Below, piece by piece: positions 37,101-45,043 of a stretch of DNA of 64,000 bases. The stretch comes from Tannerella sp. GTDB lineage: Bacteria; Bacteroidota; Bacteroidia; Bacteroidales; Tannerellaceae. The translations under genes and the position numbers were made by a program. Under the pieces are notes generated by a model that searched no databases, was not told the origin of the DNA, and saw only the letters and a program-made list of their open reading frames with translations. Location of the stretch: the NCBI GenBank assembly GCA_031285565.1, contig JAITVY010000030.1, forward strand, positions 1 through 64,000, given 5' to 3'. Position 1 is the stretch's first letter, and each line of letters opens with the position of its first letter.

Positions 37101-37545
37101 CTTAGGTTTCCTTGTTTCTGCCCGTTTGGGTGGTATAGTAGTTTCACCTACCCAAGCTATTCTGGATGGATTCGGCGTTTCCGAAACTACAGCAAAAGTT
37201 CGTGATAACGGGGGTAAAGTCGTTATTGACGGAGTTTCAATGGATGCAGAAAAATATTATAATGTGGTTGGTCAGGCACAAGGTTTGTTGAGAGATTACA
37301 CATATAGTGCAACCAATGTACGTTTGCAGGAAATAAGCCTCGGATATACACTCCCTTCATCCTGGTTCAACAATGTAATGAAAATGAATGTATCTGTGAT
37401 AGCGCGTAATTTATGGATGATCTATAACAAAGCGCCATTTGATCCGGAAACAACGGCATCAACCGGGACCTATTACCAGGGCATCGACTATTTTATGCAA
37501 CCAAGTGCACGGAGTATCGGTTTCAATGTAAGAGTAGAGTTCTAA
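34192..37545 (+). CDS. SusC/RagA TonB-dependent receptor with STN signalling domain
   Basis: A 1117-residue outer-membrane receptor. After the signal peptide (about 20-43) comes an STN domain (~50-115; NQKNARLDNILSEIEKQT, ending in SHIILTNK), typical of receptors that signal to FecR. A carboxypeptidase-regulatory-like domain follows (~130-205; ITGKITDSTGEALIGV). Next come the TonB box and plug (IDEVVVTALGIQ near 212, then DVNFMNSLSGKVAGVNI). The 22-strand barrel runs to the end and finishes in VRVEF. It imports an oligomeric nutrient with the SusD partner and TonB energy. The substrate is unknown. Confidence 0.95.
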   Translation: MKNIYSKSVVLLKNSASKHFFRIMRLSALLLFLGMLSVSAENTYSQNARVTINQKNARLDNILSEIEKQTDYLFLYTNEVEVAQRTSVKAKGEPVSQVLNDLFSNTHINYVMEGSHIILTNKSTQKNGVTQSKTITGKITDSTGEALIGVSILVKGTTNGTITDVDGNFTINAAVGQTLEISYIGYTTQDITITSSTNKLNIVLANDVIAIDEVVVTALGIQRSQKALSYNVQELKGEELLGVKDVNFMNSLSGKVAGVNISASSAGVGGATRVVMRGAKSISKDNNALYVIDGVPIFNTSKGELDQKNEYAGRTGTEGISDLNPEDIESISVLTGPAAAALYGSNAANGAIIITTKRGAAGKPKVTLSNQTTFTSPFVMPDFQNRYANADGSYKSWSNNLGGTTNYDPADFFETGTTVQTTASVSVGSDKSQSYVSLGATNANGMMPNNAYNKYNATFRNTTKFLDDKMTLDFGFSYIKQNDKNMVAQGQYYNPLVSAYTYPRGASVSDLKTYEKYDEAKAYNVQQWQWGSNNLGMQNPYWILYRNVFQNKRDRYMMNASLKYDILDWLNVAGRVRLDNANAKETQKNYATTDQLFAGENGQYKSGMVFDKQTYADFLVNINKYWEEISFVANIGTSISDIRNDAQSTDGSLMIPNFFAITNINRTSPTSNINQSGWHEQTQSVFANVEMGWRSMLYLTLTGRNDWASALANTKNSSFFYPSVGLSGIVTEMIDMPDFLSYMQVRGSYSSVGSPIPRNLSVATYPFDAQGGVWSTNTYKPVDELKPEKTNSWEAGLSTKFWGNRLSLDFTWYKSNTKNQTLNIPISASSGYTSMYVQTGNVQNTGIEFSLGSENKFGGLIWSSSFTATYNQNKIVQLIEEGKFFDPSGEAITLDKIGQGGIGASEFRLTKGGTMGDFWTEKRLKRDDNGTIVLAEDGSPVLENEWEKQGSVLPKWNLGFRNDFYYKNINLGFLVSARLGGIVVSPTQAILDGFGVSETTAKVRDNGGKVVIDGVSMDAEKYYNVVGQAQGLLRDYTYSATNVRLQEISLGYTLPSSWFNNVMKMNVSVIARNLWMIYNKAPFDPETTASTGTYYQGIDYFMQPSARSIGFNVRVEF

Positions 37546-37575
37546 TAAATGAGTCACTAAATGTATTTTAAAATT

Positions 37576-39159
37576 ATGAACAACATGATTCTAATCAATA
37601 AAATAAAGAAATTACCGGTTTATATATTGTCCATGGTAGCACTTGTGGGATGTACGGACAAATTTGAGGAATTCAACCGCGACCCTTCCAAACCAACCGA
37701 TCAGGAAATTATGGAAGGAAACTATAAGTTGGGAGCTTTCTTCCCACAAATGCTTAACTATGCATATCCGGCACAGGAAAATGCATACCAAATGGGTGAA
37801 AACCTGATTGGTGATCCGTATGGTCGTTACCTTTCTATTGCAAACAGTGGTTTCAGCAGTAATTTTTCCATATTCAATGCACCATCAGGCTGGATTAATT
37901 CGCCTTTTAACGATGTATTCGGTAAAGTATATGGTGGATGGTCTCAAATAAACCAACAGACCGGAGGCGAAGGATATCTTTTTGCCTGGGCCGAAATTAT
38001 ACGTGTAACAGCGATGCAACGACTGACGGATATGTACGGACCTCTTCCGTATTCACAGCTTCAATCCAGAAGCATTGCTGTTGCTTACGACAGCCAGGAA
38101 GAAGTATATAATGGTATGTTTAAAGACTTAGACAATGCCATTGCAATATTAACTGATTTTGTTCAAGAGAATCCTTCATACAGGGGAATGGCAACTTTTG
38201 ACCAGGTTTACGCCAGCGATTTTAGTAAATGGATTAAGTATGCTAACTCGTTAAAATTACGTTTAGCGGTCCGTATTGCGTATGCAAATCCGGCACTGGC
38301 ACAGCAAAAAGCAGAAGAAGCAGTAAAGCATTCGATTGGTGTAATGACCAGCAATGATGATAATGCAGAAAATCCATTCCCTAAAAATCCTATATGGACA
38401 GTAACAAATGCCTGGGGAGACTCACGTGCTTGCGCTGATATTGTAGCTTATATGGTGGGATATAATGATCCGCGTATTTCCAAATACTTTACAGAAACAA
38501 CATTGGAAGGTGCTGTTGACGGATATTTAGGAGTGCGTACCGGTTATTCTTTGCCTGAAAAAGTGGTTACATCTAAATATTCTTCTACTACTTATGCCCA
38601 GACAGACCTCACACTATGGATGCCATCTTCTGAAACAGCATTCCTGAAGGCTGAAGGCGCTTTAAGAGGTTGGGATATGGGTGGAACCGTAAAAGATCTC
38701 TATGAAGAAGGTATTCGGTTATCATTCACTCAATGGAATGCAGGCGGAGTAGACTCTTATCTGGAAGATGGAACCAGTAAACCTGCTGATTTCAATGATC
38801 CGGATCCTGCTGTAGCTGCTAAAGCGATCAGTACGATGACAATCAAATGGGATGACGCAGCTAATTTCGAAACGAAACTGGAACGATTGATTACCCAAAA
38901 ATGGATCGCTATGTATCCGTTAGGACAGGAAGCATGGAGTGACAATCGTCGTACAGGATATCCCCGATTCTTCCCGGTTTTGGTAAATGCAAGTGATGAT
39001 CCGAATCTGACAACCCGTTTGGCTTCCCGTATTCCTTTCCCTCCGGATGAAGCAAAAAACAATACGGAAAACTATAAAGGAGCCGTGCAGTTATTAGGAG
39101 GCGAAGATAAATATGGAACTAAACTTTGGTGGGATAAAAACCCGAACAAAGGCTGGTAA
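37576..39159 (+). CDS. SusD/RagB-like nutrient-binding lipoprotein
   Basis: A 527-residue surface lipoprotein that caps the SusC channel and binds the substrate. I chose ATG 37576 (MNNMILINKIKKLPVYILSM, lipobox VALVGC); ATG 37561 is also possible. The mature N-terminus (FEEFNRDPSKPTD) and later blocks such as RVTAMQRLTDMYGPLPYSQL belong to the SusD-like 2 subgroup, which often binds peptides, glycoconjugates or other non-starch ligands. It follows susC by 30 bp and is followed by a strong terminator, so the unit ends here. Confidence 0.94.
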   Translation: MNNMILINKIKKLPVYILSMVALVGCTDKFEEFNRDPSKPTDQEIMEGNYKLGAFFPQMLNYAYPAQENAYQMGENLIGDPYGRYLSIANSGFSSNFSIFNAPSGWINSPFNDVFGKVYGGWSQINQQTGGEGYLFAWAEIIRVTAMQRLTDMYGPLPYSQLQSRSIAVAYDSQEEVYNGMFKDLDNAIAILTDFVQENPSYRGMATFDQVYASDFSKWIKYANSLKLRLAVRIAYANPALAQQKAEEAVKHSIGVMTSNDDNAENPFPKNPIWTVTNAWGDSRACADIVAYMVGYNDPRISKYFTETTLEGAVDGYLGVRTGYSLPEKVVTSKYSSTTYAQTDLTLWMPSSETAFLKAEGALRGWDMGGTVKDLYEEGIRLSFTQWNAGGVDSYLEDGTSKPADFNDPDPAVAAKAISTMTIKWDDAANFETKLERLITQKWIAMYPLGQEAWSDNRRTGYPRFFPVLVNASDDPNLTTRLASRIPFPPDEAKNNTENYKGAVQLLGGEDKYGTKLWWDKNPNKGW

Positions 39160-39181
39160 GAAATAGTATTTATATTAAAAC

Positions 39182-39217
39182 AACGGCAGAATCCCCAAAT
39201 GAGATTCTGCCGTTTTT
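39182..39217 (+). terminator. terminator after SusD gene
   Basis: AACGGCAGAATC (39182-39193) pairs perfectly with GATTCTGCCGTT (39203-39214) around a 9-nt loop, continuing into a T-run. It lies 23 bp past the stop codon and closes the sigma/FecR/SusCD unit. Confidence 0.85.
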
Positions 39218-39344
39218 ATTATATCTTTATCAGATCCTGATGAAACCGGAGTTTTCGTTCATGCATTAAAAAGAAACCATTCATGCATAAACGGAAAATT
39301 TTTTATGCGGGAACGAATATTTTGAGAGACTTTTGGCCTTTTAT

Positions 39345-39725
39345 TCAATTACCATATATAGGAGAACACTCATCATGTGTGAGATTGTCTTTTTCATAAT
39401 CACCATTAAAAAGATTTTCCAGATACGAACCATCCTGAAAATCTTTTCTTACATGCATTTTTCCAAAAATCCCTGTTGCATAATACACCTGAATCTCTGC
39501 AACATACAATGCTTCAACTTTCAGGTAATAACGGCTAAAAATAAAATAATTATCACGGCACATTGAAAGGCTCATAACATTTGCAGATAAAAGTGATACT
39601 CCTTTAAAAACCTGGTTATAGGGCGTATTTGAACGAAAATAAGTCTTCGCTTTTTCATTCGTAGGATTAGTTAACAAAAGCCCAAAAAAGCCCAAAACCA
39701 GTACGAAAATCAGAAACTTCTTCAT
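39345..39725 (-). CDS. hypothetical exported or membrane-anchored small protein
   Basis: A 126-residue protein with an N-terminal hydrophobic signal or anchor (about 3-18, FLIFVLVLGFFGLLLT). The rest is polar and tyrosine-rich, with no recognised domain. It lies alone on the minus strand between the SusCD unit and mutS, and a TATATTTG promoter box with a structured leader precedes it by about 140 bp. Function is unknown. Confidence 0.6.
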   Translation of the reverse strand: MKKFLIFVLVLGFFGLLLTNPTNEKAKTYFRSNTPYNQVFKGVSLLSANVMSLSMCRDNYFIFSRYYLKVEALYVAEIQVYYATGIFGKMHVRKDFQDGSYLENLFNGDYEKDNLTHDECSPIYGN

Positions 39726-39789
39726 AATAAATAGTTATTTTGTTTTAGCAACATTCAATTAATTATTTCCTGCAACTGAAAGATTCAGT

Positions 39790-39869
39790 ACTGCCCGGAC
39801 TCGAATTCCGGCAAACAAACATTTCTCTCAAATCTATTGTTTGACACAAGTCAACAATCGGCAAATATA
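39790..39869 (-). promoter_or_regulatory. promoter and structured leader of small exported-protein gene
   Basis: On the minus strand TATATTTG (39869 to 39862) is a perfect -7 box. The following ~130-nt leader holds two hairpins: TTGTTTGAC with GTCAACAA (39837-39856), and CCGGA-ATTCGAG-TCCGG (39796-39812 on the plus strand). The second looks like a tRNA T-arm. The gene itself starts at 39725. Confidence 0.45.
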
Positions 39870-40004
39870 CTAAAAAACAAATTGAATTGATAAATAGAAT
39901 ACTTTCATTACAGGCAATATGCGATAAATCACCTGATTAAACAGGCTAAATTTAAACATATCTTAAAATTTTATTCCCATTTTTTCCATTCGCGATTAAA
40001 ATGT

Positions 40005-40012
40005 TACCTTTG
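40005..40012 (+). promoter_or_regulatory. -7 promoter box for mutS
   Basis: TACCTTTG matches TAnnTTTG and lies 28 bp before the mutS start codon. No clear TTG at the expected -33 position. Confidence 0.55.
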
Positions 40013-40040
40013 TTATCCTGTAACTTTTAGTAAAAAAAGT

Positions 40041-42650
40041 GTGTCAAAAAAAATTGTAGAAACTCCATTAATGAAGCAATTCTTCGACATAAAGTCGAAG
40101 CATCCGGATGCGATTCTGCTTTTTCGCGTAGGCGATTTTTACGAGATGTATGGCGAAGACGCTGTTATCGGAGCCGGAATCCTCGGGATTGTACAAACCA
40201 AAAAAGCCAATGGTGTTGGTCAACACGTCGAAATGGCCGGATTTCCCCACCATGCCCTAGATACCTATCTACCTAAATTAGTCAGGGCAGGCAAACGGGT
40301 CGCAATCTGTGACCAGTTAGAAGATCCCAAAATGACCAAGAAACTTGTCAAACGAGGTGTTACAGAATTAGTTACACCCGGAGTATCTATAAATGATAAC
40401 ATTCTTAACCACAGGGAGAATAATTTCCTGGCAGCTGTTCATTTTGGAAAATCTGTATGTGGAATCTCATTGCTGGACATTTCTACCGGTGAATTCCTGA
40501 CTGCCGAAGGACCGGTTAACTATATTGATAAATTGCTTAATAACTTTTCGCCAAAGGAAATATTGATTAAGCGTGATTTACGTAAGCGTTTTGAAGAATC
40601 ATTTGGGAATCGTTTTTTCCTGTTCGAACTTGATGACTGGGCATTTACATCTGAAACAGCGAACGAACGCCTGCTAAAACATTTTGAAACAAGCAATCTG
40701 AAAGGTTTCGGGATACATGAACTGCAACACGGGATTATTGCTTCGGGAGCTATTATGGTATATCTTGATATCACACAACATACACATAATTCCCATATCA
40801 CAAGGATTTCCCGTATCGAAGAAGAACGGTTTGTCCGGTTAGATAAGTTTACCGTACGTAGCCTCGAACTGGTACATACAATCAATGAGGGTGGTACAGC
40901 ACTGATTGATATCATTGACAAAACTTCTTCACCCATGGGTGCACGCATGCTGAAACGTTGGTTGCTATTTCCATTAAAAGATATCAAAGCTATCCGAAGG
41001 CGGCAGGATGTTGTGGATCATTTTTTCCGTCATCCTGACCTGAAAGACCAGTTAGACAATCTGATCAGCGAAATAGGTGATCTGGAACGGATTATTTCAA
41101 AAGTTGCAGTGGGCCGGGTTTCTCCCCGCGAAGTTACACAATTAAAAGTAGCACTTCGCGCAATTGAACCTATCCAAGCCCTCTGCAAGTCAAGCGAAGA
41201 AGCCGAATTAAAAGCAATCAGCGAAAAGCTAAATCCTTGTATCGACATCCGTGAACGAATCGAAAAAGAAATCACCAGTGATCCTCCGCAACTTGTTCAT
41301 AAGGGAGGTATTATAGCCAAAGGTATCCATCCCGATCTGGATGAGCTACGTGAAATCGCATATTCCGGCAAAGACTATTTAATGAAGGTACAGCAACGCG
41401 AAAGCGAACGCACGGAAATTCCAAGCCTGAAGATAGCCTTTAATAATGTTTTCGGATACTATATTGAGGTACGGAACACGCACAAAGAGAAAGTCCCTCC
41501 TGAATGGATACGTAAACAGACGCTTGTTAATGCTGAACGGTATATTACCGAAGAATTGAAAGAATATGAAGAGAAAATCTTAGGTGCCGAAGAGAAAATT
41601 ATCGAATTGGAAACAAGATTATTCAATGATTTGGTGATTGCGTTGGCTGAATATTTAGTGCCTATTCAACAAAATGCACATGTAATTGCCCAATTGGATT
41701 GTTTAATTTCATTTGCTAAAAGCGCTTTTTGTAACAAATACATTCGTCCCGTAATTGAAGAATCAGATATAATCGATATCAAAGCCGGCAGGCATCCGGT
41801 AATCGAAAAACAGTTGCCTCCCGACCAACCATATATTGCCAACGACATACAGCTTGACAGGGAAAAGCAACAGATTATCATCATTACCGGACCCAATATG
41901 GCAGGTAAGTCGGCATTACTTCGTCAAACCGCCCTGATTACGTTATTGGCACAGACAGGAAGTTTCGTGCCGGCAGAAAGTGCACGTATAGGGTTGGTAG
42001 ATAAAATCTTCACCCGTGTAGGCGCTTCAGATAACATTTCAGTCGGCGAATCCACATTTATGGTCGAAATGAACGAAGCGTCTGACATTTTAAATAATGC
42101 ATCCCCCCAAAGCTTAATTCTATTCGATGAATTGGGACGTGGAACAAGTACATATGATGGTATTTCAATTGCATGGGCGATTGTTGAACATATTCATGAA
42201 AATCCGGCTTGTTCGGCAAGAACCTTATTTGCAACCCATTATCACGAATTGAATGAAATGACACATTCGTTTAAACGAATAAAAAATTTCAATGTTTCTG
42301 TTAAGGAAACCGGAAACAAAGTAATCTTCCTCCGAAAACTGATACCGGGAGGAAGCGAACATAGTTTTGGTATCCATGTTGCAAAAATGGCCGGAATGCC
42401 TAAAAGCATTGTAAAACGGGCGAATGAAATACTAAAACAATTAGAAACAGACAATAATCAAGCCGGAATTAAAAAACCGGTAAAGAAAATCGCATCCGGA
42501 GGTGAAGGATATCAATTAAATTTTTTCCAGTTGGATGATCCAATCCTAAGCCAGATTCGTGATGAAATAAAAAATCTGGATGTAAATAATCTCACTCCTA
42601 TCGAAGCATTAAATAAACTAAATGAAATCAAACGGATTATTAAAGGTTAA
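40041..42650 (+). CDS. mutS: DNA mismatch repair protein MutS
   Basis: An 869-residue ATPase that recognises mismatches and recruits MutL. It begins with GTG (the only start in register with the family N-terminus). The mismatch-wedge phenylalanine lies in [13 protein letters not shown] (residues ~27-39). The connector, core and clamp regions follow. The ATPase has [15 protein letters not shown] (Walker A, about 617-631) and [16 protein letters not shown] (Walker B and signature). Length is normal for MutS1. Confidence 0.97.
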   Translation: MSKKIVETPLMKQFFDIKSKHPDAILLFRVGDFYEMYGEDAVIGAGILGIVQTKKANGVGQHVEMAGFPHHALDTYLPKLVRAGKRVAICDQLEDPKMTKKLVKRGVTELVTPGVSINDNILNHRENNFLAAVHFGKSVCGISLLDISTGEFLTAEGPVNYIDKLLNNFSPKEILIKRDLRKRFEESFGNRFFLFELDDWAFTSETANERLLKHFETSNLKGFGIHELQHGIIASGAIMVYLDITQHTHNSHITRISRIEEERFVRLDKFTVRSLELVHTINEGGTALIDIIDKTSSPMGARMLKRWLLFPLKDIKAIRRRQDVVDHFFRHPDLKDQLDNLISEIGDLERIISKVAVGRVSPREVTQLKVALRAIEPIQALCKSSEEAELKAISEKLNPCIDIRERIEKEITSDPPQLVHKGGIIAKGIHPDLDELREIAYSGKDYLMKVQQRESERTEIPSLKIAFNNVFGYYIEVRNTHKEKVPPEWIRKQTLVNAERYITEELKEYEEKILGAEEKIIELETRLFNDLVIALAEYLVPIQQNAHVIAQLDCLISFAKSAFCNKYIRPVIEESDIIDIKAGRHPVIEKQLPPDQPYIANDIQLDREKQQIIIITGPNMAGKSALLRQTALITLLAQTGSFVPAESARIGLVDKIFTRVGASDNISVGESTFMVEMNEASDILNNASPQSLILFDELGRGTSTYDGISIAWAIVEHIHENPACSARTLFATHYHELNEMTHSFKRIKNFNVSVKETGNKVIFLRKLIPGGSEHSFGIHVAKMAGMPKSIVKRANEILKQLETDNNQAGIKKPVKKIASGGEGYQLNFFQLDDPILSQIRDEIKNLDVNNLTPIEALNKLNEIKRIIKG

Positions 42651-42737
42651 ATTATTAAGTTTTATATCCGTAATTTTCACTCTTTCCCAAAATTTTGAAC
42701 AAATCCAAACCGGATTTGTTATTTAATCACAAATAAG

Positions 42738-42782
42738 ATATATAATGATATCATCCCGACCCAGGATGATATCATTATATAT
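42738..42782. repeat. 19-bp perfect inverted repeat after mutS
   Basis: ATATATAATGATATCATCC (42738-42756) and its exact complement (42764-42782) flank a 7-nt loop. It lies about 90 bp past the mutS stop and has no long T-run, so it may be a factor-dependent end, a messenger-stabilising hairpin, or a protein-binding palindrome. Confidence 0.75.
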
Positions 42783-43066
42783 TTGTACAGTTAAGTGTCA
42801 TTTCAAATTGTTGATGAATATGGTTAAATAACCGGATTAATGCGATATTAGAACGATCTATGATCTTTCAATGCCTATAGTTTCAATATATAATTTTTAC
42901 AACATTTTTGAATTTAAATACAAATCCATGGTTATATGAGAGAAAATATTTCTACTTTTACAAAAATCAGAGTTAAAAACGAACTATTTGAGTGTAAAAT
43001 TATCTAAAAATAAACGTATTTAAAGATAATTTATAAATTAAGTGTTTATATTCCGATTTAATCAAC

Positions 43067-43074
43067 TATATTTG
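43067..43074 (+). promoter_or_regulatory. -7 promoter box for isomerase-like gene
   Basis: TATATTTG followed by CC, 60 bp before the start codon at 43135. No clear -33 TTG. Confidence 0.5.
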
Positions 43075-43134
43075 CCAACATCAAAAAACTCAACGAGAAG
43101 CTTTTAAAGGCGATCGTTATAAAAAAACTCATAT

Positions 43135-44019
43135 ATGAATTGCATTTCAAGAAGAACAGCGATTAAAACGGCTCTCATTGGAGGAGTAGCATTAGCGACA
43201 GAAAACCTAAACGCAGCTAAAAATCAATCCAAAAAGAATACTAAACCGGAAAAACCATTGAAAGGAAATATTCGACACTCAGTAAGCAAATGGTGCTTTG
43301 GAGAATATTCGTTAGACGAATTTTGCGGAATATGCAAAGAGATCGGCATCGAATCAGTCGAATTATTGGATCCGGCAGACTGGCCGATTGTAAAATCTCA
43401 CGGATTAACCGTTGCTATGGCACAAGGGGCAGGATTAGGAATTGATCGTGGATTTAATGATCCGTCTCTTCACGATGAACTCGTCGCAAGCTATGAAAAA
43501 GTAATACCAATGGTAGCAGAAGCAGGTCTGACAAATCTAATATGTTTTTCCGGCAAACGAAATGGTGTAACCGACTTACAGGGATGGGAGAATTGTGAAA
43601 CAGGGCTAAAACGAATTATTCCGATAGCAGAAAAATATAATGTTGTCTTAACTATGGAATTATTAAATAGCATTGGTCACAAAGACTATTTATGTGATCA
43701 TACCGTGTGGGGCGCCGAATTATGCAAACGGGTCGGATCACCTAATTTTAAACTATTATATGATATTTATCATATGCAAATTATGGAAGGAAACATCATT
43801 GAGCATATTCAGAAATATCACACATATTTTTCTCATATTCATACCGGAGGTGTTCCCGGACGAGCTGAGATAGACGAGACGCAGGAACTCTATTATCCCG
43901 CCATTATGAAAGCACTTGTTGATACAGGATATAAAGGCTTCGTCGGTCAGGAGTTCGTACCGAAACAAGTTGATAAAATAGCATCGTTAAAAAAATGTAT
44001 CCGTATTTGCGACATATAA
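43135..44019 (+). CDS. exported hydroxypyruvate-isomerase-like TIM-barrel protein
   Basis: A 294-residue protein of the sugar phosphate isomerase/epimerase (AP endonuclease 2) superfamily. The N-terminus SRRTAIKTALIGGVALA looks like a Tat signal. The barrel shows the hydroxypyruvate-isomerase pattern: KWCFGEYSLDEFC, MELLNSIGHKDYLCD (metal glutamate), LLYDIYHMQIMEGN, SHIHTGGVPGRAEID and a final GQEF. The family interconverts hydroxypyruvate and tartronate semialdehyde or epimerises ketoses; exported Bacteroidota members have unknown substrates. It starts a two-gene unit with a broken SMP-30-like gene, which suggests sugar-acid metabolism. Confidence 0.85.
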   Translation: MNCISRRTAIKTALIGGVALATENLNAAKNQSKKNTKPEKPLKGNIRHSVSKWCFGEYSLDEFCGICKEIGIESVELLDPADWPIVKSHGLTVAMAQGAGLGIDRGFNDPSLHDELVASYEKVIPMVAEAGLTNLICFSGKRNGVTDLQGWENCETGLKRIIPIAEKYNVVLTMELLNSIGHKDYLCDHTVWGAELCKRVGSPNFKLLYDIYHMQIMEGNIIEHIQKYHTYFSHIHTGGVPGRAEIDETQELYYPAIMKALVDTGYKGFVGQEFVPKQVDKIASLKKCIRICDI

Positions 44020-44037
44020 TCATTAAAACAAAAGAAA

Positions 44038-45017
44038 GTGACTCGTTTATATATTTCATCGGTATTAATTGTTCTCTTTGAAGTGATAATCCTTCTCTGC
44101 GGAACATCTTGTACTGATATAAAATTGCACGAATTCGGTGCAGAACTTGCATTCTATGATGAAGCAAAAACATCTAATGCAATACTCTGGCATCCGGATA
44201 GAAAGTCTCTTTTCTGGGTAGATACGGATCAAAAGAAATTATTTGAATATATACCGGCGAAAGATGTATGCTATTCATGGTCTTTTGATTCTAAAGTAGG
44301 GTGTATTGTTCCTGAAACAAAGAATACTGTAATTCTTGCACTGGAGAATAAAATCATACGTTACCATTTAAATGATCAGGTTGAAGAATTAATAGCTCCC
44401 ATTGATAACGAAAACGGGAGGCTTCGTTGTAATGACGGTAAATGTTCTCCTAATGGAAAACTCTGGATTGGAACAGTTACTCATGATTACGAAAAAGGAG
44501 CCGGCACGGCATATTCTGTACATACGGATGGGAATGTAAGCAGAATGTTTAAAGGCTTAACTGCTGCAAACGGAATTGTCTGGTCTGCCGATAAACAATT
44601 CATGTATCATAATGACGTACCCAGCGGAATGATAAAACGCTATCGTTATGACATAAAAACCGAAGATGTTATATACACAATGGAGCAGCAATAATGATTC
44701 CTAAAGAAACCGGTATTCCCGAAGGAATCACAATTGACAAAAACGACAATTTATGGATTCCGCAAAGAGGAGGTTTTGGTGTATATTGTTACAATCCTTA
44801 TACCGGACAACTCATAGCAAGGGTTAGTGTTCCAGTACCAAATCCAACTTCCTGTACATTCGGAGGGGAAAATCTTGATACACTTTTCATAACTACTTCA
44901 CGTTATGGATTAACAGAAGAAGAATTAGCCAAATATCCACTTAGTGGTAGTATATTTGCAAGCAAAATAGCTCCGGTTGGAGTAAAAGCATTTTACTTTG
45001 GTAGAATAAATTATTAA
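44038..45017 (+). pseudogene. SMP-30/gluconolactonase-like lipoprotein, split into two frames
   Basis: Two consecutive frames, 44038-44694 (GTG start, 218 codons) and 44694-45017 (107 codons), together make one SMP-30 beta-propeller. The first carries a lipoprotein signal (Cys near 23), LRCNDGKCSPNGKLWIGT and ANGIVWSADKQFMYHND; the second begins at the GIPEGITIDKNDNLWIP block and has TSCTFGGENLDTLFITT. They meet at TAATG, where the stop codon and an ATG share one base. The usual metal-binding Glu near the N-terminus seems replaced (TSNAILWHP). This is probably a frameshifted gene; translation of the second half by coupling is possible. The family opens sugar lactones. Confidence 0.75.
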
Positions 45018-45043
45018 TCAGAGGTTGTTTAAATTTTATTGCG

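Larger units (their letters stand above)
42651..43134. other. intergenic region mutS / isomerase-like gene
   Basis: About 480 bp with no gene. It contains the 19-bp inverted repeat and, close to its end, a perfect TATATTTG promoter box. The rest is AT-rich with nothing I can assign. Confidence 0.5.

Noticed and set aside
39790-39815. Possible tRNA gene on the minus strand
   Set aside because: Only a T-arm-like hairpin is present; the T-loop is shifted by one base and there are no acceptor, D or anticodon arms upstream.
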